Shown here one piece after another: positions 30,862-32,662 of a stretch of 32,662 nt of DNA. The stretch spans positions 1 to 32,662 of the forward strand of contig NZAS01000145.1 of the NCBI GenBank assembly GCA_002686195.1. Direction: 5' to 3'. Position 1 is the first letter of the stretch; each line of letters begins with the position of its first letter. This DNA comes from Candidatus Pacearchaeota archaeon (GTDB taxonomy: Archaea > Nanoarchaeota > Nanoarchaeia > Pacearchaeales > GW2011-AR1). Both the position numbers and the translations under genes were made by a program. The notes beneath the pieces are model-generated. The model worked only from the letters and a program-made list of their open reading frames with translations, was not told where the DNA came from and did not search any database.

Positions 30862-31680
30862 TTATGCCAATGAATTGTAAGCTATTTTTGGTGTTTGTAA
30901 AATCTTTTCTTCTTTTGTTAGTTCTTCCTCATCAAATACGGTTTGGCTCATTGGCTCTAAATAATTATGGCCAGTAGGGGTGTGGTATCTTCCTTCCATT
31001 GGTCTATTTCCATGTATATGATAATATCCAACATATTCATCTCTATTTACTGTCATCAGTTGGTCTCCAGGTGAATATAGATTATCTTGCTCTCTAGGAT
31101 TGGCATACTCTAAAGCATCTGACAAATATTCAGTTAAACCAGGCATAGTTTGATTTAATAGTGATATGGTTTTCATATTTGTATCTACTATTCCATGCTC
31201 AATAATTTGTTGTTTATGCAAGATATTAAATATTGGACCAGATATCTTCCATTCAACCTCAACAGTAGAATATAACTTATGGTGAGGAGATTTATCTTTT
31301 GAAACATCTTTATACGTGACCTTATTTATCTCAATTATTTCTCCTGTATTTAATTTTTTAGCAAAATACCTGGAGAAAAAACCTTTATCTTCTTCCTGTT
31401 GTAATATTGTTGGTGGAGAACTAATAACCCCGCCAAACTTCTTCGCATAATTAGTATTTAGCTTGTTATAGGTAAAAACGTTTCTATCTTTTACTACCTT
31501 TCTAAGCTTTCTGGTACCACTCCTTGGTTCTGACCCAATATAGGCCATTTTTCCCTTTAAATGATATGGACCTATATAGTAATTTGGTGCTTGAGTTTTA
31601 TCACCTACATTAAAAACCTGGTATTCTCCACCCTTGGTGTGTAAATTATTTACTGTTTTATCCTTTCTATGTATCTTCAT
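30862..31680 (-). CDS. putative baseplate/virion structural protein
   Basis: A 272-aa protein with two related modules: GEYQVFNVGDKTQAPNYYIG followed by PYHLKGKMAYIGSEPR (near 18-53), and a later DEYVGYYHIHGNRPMEGRYHTP (near 213-234) with HNYLEP. The shared pattern Y-x-G-x-Y-H-x-x...M-x-G/Y-x-G is one I associate with structural proteins of marine T4-like phages; its function is not established. The middle (90-200) is mixed alpha/beta. A good GAGGAAGAAT site precedes the ATG, 9 nt after the previous stop. Its neighbour upstream is also a tail/baseplate-type protein, supporting a virion role. Confidence 0.6.
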   Translation of the reverse strand: MKIHRKDKTVNNLHTKGGEYQVFNVGDKTQAPNYYIGPYHLKGKMAYIGSEPRSGTRKLRKVVKDRNVFTYNKLNTNYAKKFGGVISSPPTILQQEEDKGFFSRYFAKKLNTGEIIEINKVTYKDVSKDKSPHHKLYSTVEVEWKISGPIFNILHKQQIIEHGIVDTNMKTISLLNQTMPGLTEYLSDALEYANPREQDNLYSPGDQLMTVNRDEYVGYYHIHGNRPMEGRYHTPTGHNYLEPMSQTVFDEEELTKEEKILQTPKIAYNSLA

Positions 31681-31689
31681 ATTCTTCCT

Positions 31690-32662
31690 CTAACATTCTT
31701 CGTATCCTTCTTCATAATCTATATCATCTTCTATTTCATCGAATATCTCTATTTTTAAGGTATCTTTATCATCCATATCATGACCACCAGATATATCTTG
31801 CTGTGCACCATCTATATCAAACCAATAACCCTCAATAAGGCCTTCAGTATACTCTTTAACTATTTCCCATTTTCTACTTGCGGTATTTCCAGTTGCGCAA
31901 TCCGTTATAGTTTTGGTACCACTGGATATTATTTCTCCACCAACCCAACCGCTTGGTTCTGGTTCAGGTTCTGGGGTTGGTTCAGTTTGTTCCTCTGCTA
32001 TTGGCTCTTCTTGAGCAGCCGGTTCCTCTTCTTCCACTTTTGGTGGAGGTGGTGGTACTGGTGTTGGGTCATCTTCTAATATAGGTGGGGGGTATGGTGG
32101 AGTACCAAGCCCTAAAGAAGTTTTTCCATTCGTTCTCATAACAGTCTTTAACGTTGTCGTCCATCCAGATGAATCTAGACTATGATCGACTCCAATAATT
32201 GTAAAAAAAGTATTTCCAGTATATCTTGTTGGTAGATAATCCACAGTTAATGGTAATCCCCATTTTATGCCAGAAATACCATCAATAGTTATTCCAAGCT
32301 CCAATGGTAAGCTGATGCCTACAGCATACACGCTCATTTTATCTCCATCGTCGTCTTCTACTGTTGTTCTTAATTCTATCAATTTTCTAGTAGCAGTATT
32401 GCACGCCTCTATCTGTTCCGCACCGACATTATCTGACAACTTCCTTCTGGCCTCAGAATAAGCGTTGTTTAGCTCTTTTTGGTATTCCCCTTTTGCACCC
32501 GGATCGCCATTTTGTCCGTCCTCGCAGCAATCTTCATGTTGTGTCAGAGTATCTACCATTTTCATGTTTTCATAGTCCATATCCACAACAGATGCATTCC
32601 AAAAACCCCATTTTAGAGTGGCATCCTCTCCCATATCATGAGATTTTTTTGACCTATTTGTA
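31690..32662 (-). CDS. putative tail/baseplate hub-type protein (5' end beyond window)
   Basis: The frame is open to the right edge, so the N-terminus is missing; an in-frame Met occurs at 32634 but need not be the start. The visible part has a helical section (about 40-90), then VGISLPLELGITIDGISGIK followed by WGLPLTVDYLPTRYTGNTFFTI and IGVDHSLDSSGWTTTLKTVMR. This strand-rich block resembles the end of phage tail/baseplate hub proteins (LxIDGIxGI...F..HxxxxxxWxT). A Pro/Glu-rich linker follows (about 175-225: PPYPPPILEDDPTPVPPPPP and EEEEPAAQEEP). A small acidic C-terminal domain (GGEIISSGTKTITD to IDYEEGYEEC) ends it. Virion assembly role inferred. Confidence 0.65.
   Translation of the reverse strand, partial: TNRSKKSHDMGEDATLKWGFWNASVVDMDYENMKMVDTLTQHEDCCEDGQNGDPGAKGEYQKELNNAYSEARRKLSDNVGAEQIEACNTATRKLIELRTTVEDDDGDKMSVYAVGISLPLELGITIDGISGIKWGLPLTVDYLPTRYTGNTFFTIIGVDHSLDSSGWTTTLKTVMRTNGKTSLGLGTPPYPPPILEDDPTPVPPPPPKVEEEEPAAQEEPIAEEQTEPTPEPEPEPSGWVGGEIISSGTKTITDCATGNTASRKWEIVKEYTEGLIEGYWFDIDGAQQDISGGHDMDDKDTLKIEIFDEIEDDIDYEEGYEEC

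Overview
This window looks like part of a strictly lytic, T4-like (myovirus-type) phage genome with low GC, probably marine. Every supported gene lies on the minus strand, so transcription runs from high to low coordinates. Genes are packed with 1-8 nt overlaps (TAATG, TAGTG, ATGA, ATGAATAA). Most carry AGGAG-type ribosome sites, which implies a host that uses Shine-Dalgarno signals. I see no integrase, tRNA, CRISPR array or transposase.

Layout in transcription order, from the right edge. (1) 32662-30862: two virion/baseplate-type proteins, the first cut by the window edge. (2) 30823-26721: a family A (Pol I-like) DNA polymerase, a 585-aa protein of unknown role, two small unknowns and a four-helix membrane protein. 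(3) 26634-22131: a T4-style replication block of gp32-like ssDNA-binding protein, UvsX/RecA recombinase, 5'-3' exonuclease/flap nuclease and gp41-like helicase, with a structured non-coding stretch between uvsX and the exonuclease. (4) 22041-19940: a B12-dependent ribonucleotide reductase and a small zinc-binding protein. (5) 19912-16805: a 1035-aa, Cys-rich, beta-rich, comparatively GC-rich surface-like protein that looks foreign to its surroundings. (6) 16803-14080: FAD-type oxidoreductase, thymidylate-synthase-family hydroxymethylase, DUF6378 protein, dUTPase and a 59-aa unknown. (7) 14078-9761: SGNH-like protein, inositol-phosphate synthase, HAD phosphatase and a probable alpha-glutamyl/putrescinyl-thymine pyrophosphorylase-family protein. 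(8) 9768-5290: family B DNA polymerase, GroES and GroEL. (9) 5279-2765: zinc ribbon, DUF3310, Cas4/RecB-like Fe-S nuclease, a QueF homologue without the catalytic Cys, a SLOG protein and a ribbon-helix-helix-like protein. (10) 2747-1: two GT4-type glycosyltransferases, the second cut by the left edge.

The most intriguing reading is that the phage hypermodifies its DNA. A hydroxymethylase and dUTPase would reshape the pyrimidine pool. A translationally coupled inositol-phosphate synthase / HAD phosphatase / pyrophosphorylase-family cassette, immediately ahead of the replicative polymerase, could build and attach an unusual (possibly inositol-derived) group. Glycosyltransferases and a catalytically altered QueF homologue could add or alter further groups. 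This is inference from gene content and overlap, not demonstrated chemistry.

A recurrent AT-rich element (minus strand, roughly TTTATTATATTAT, often just after a GATTTTTTTAT tract) precedes about ten genes or gene blocks and is a good candidate for the phage promoter. In several cases it abuts the start codon, suggesting leaderless messages.
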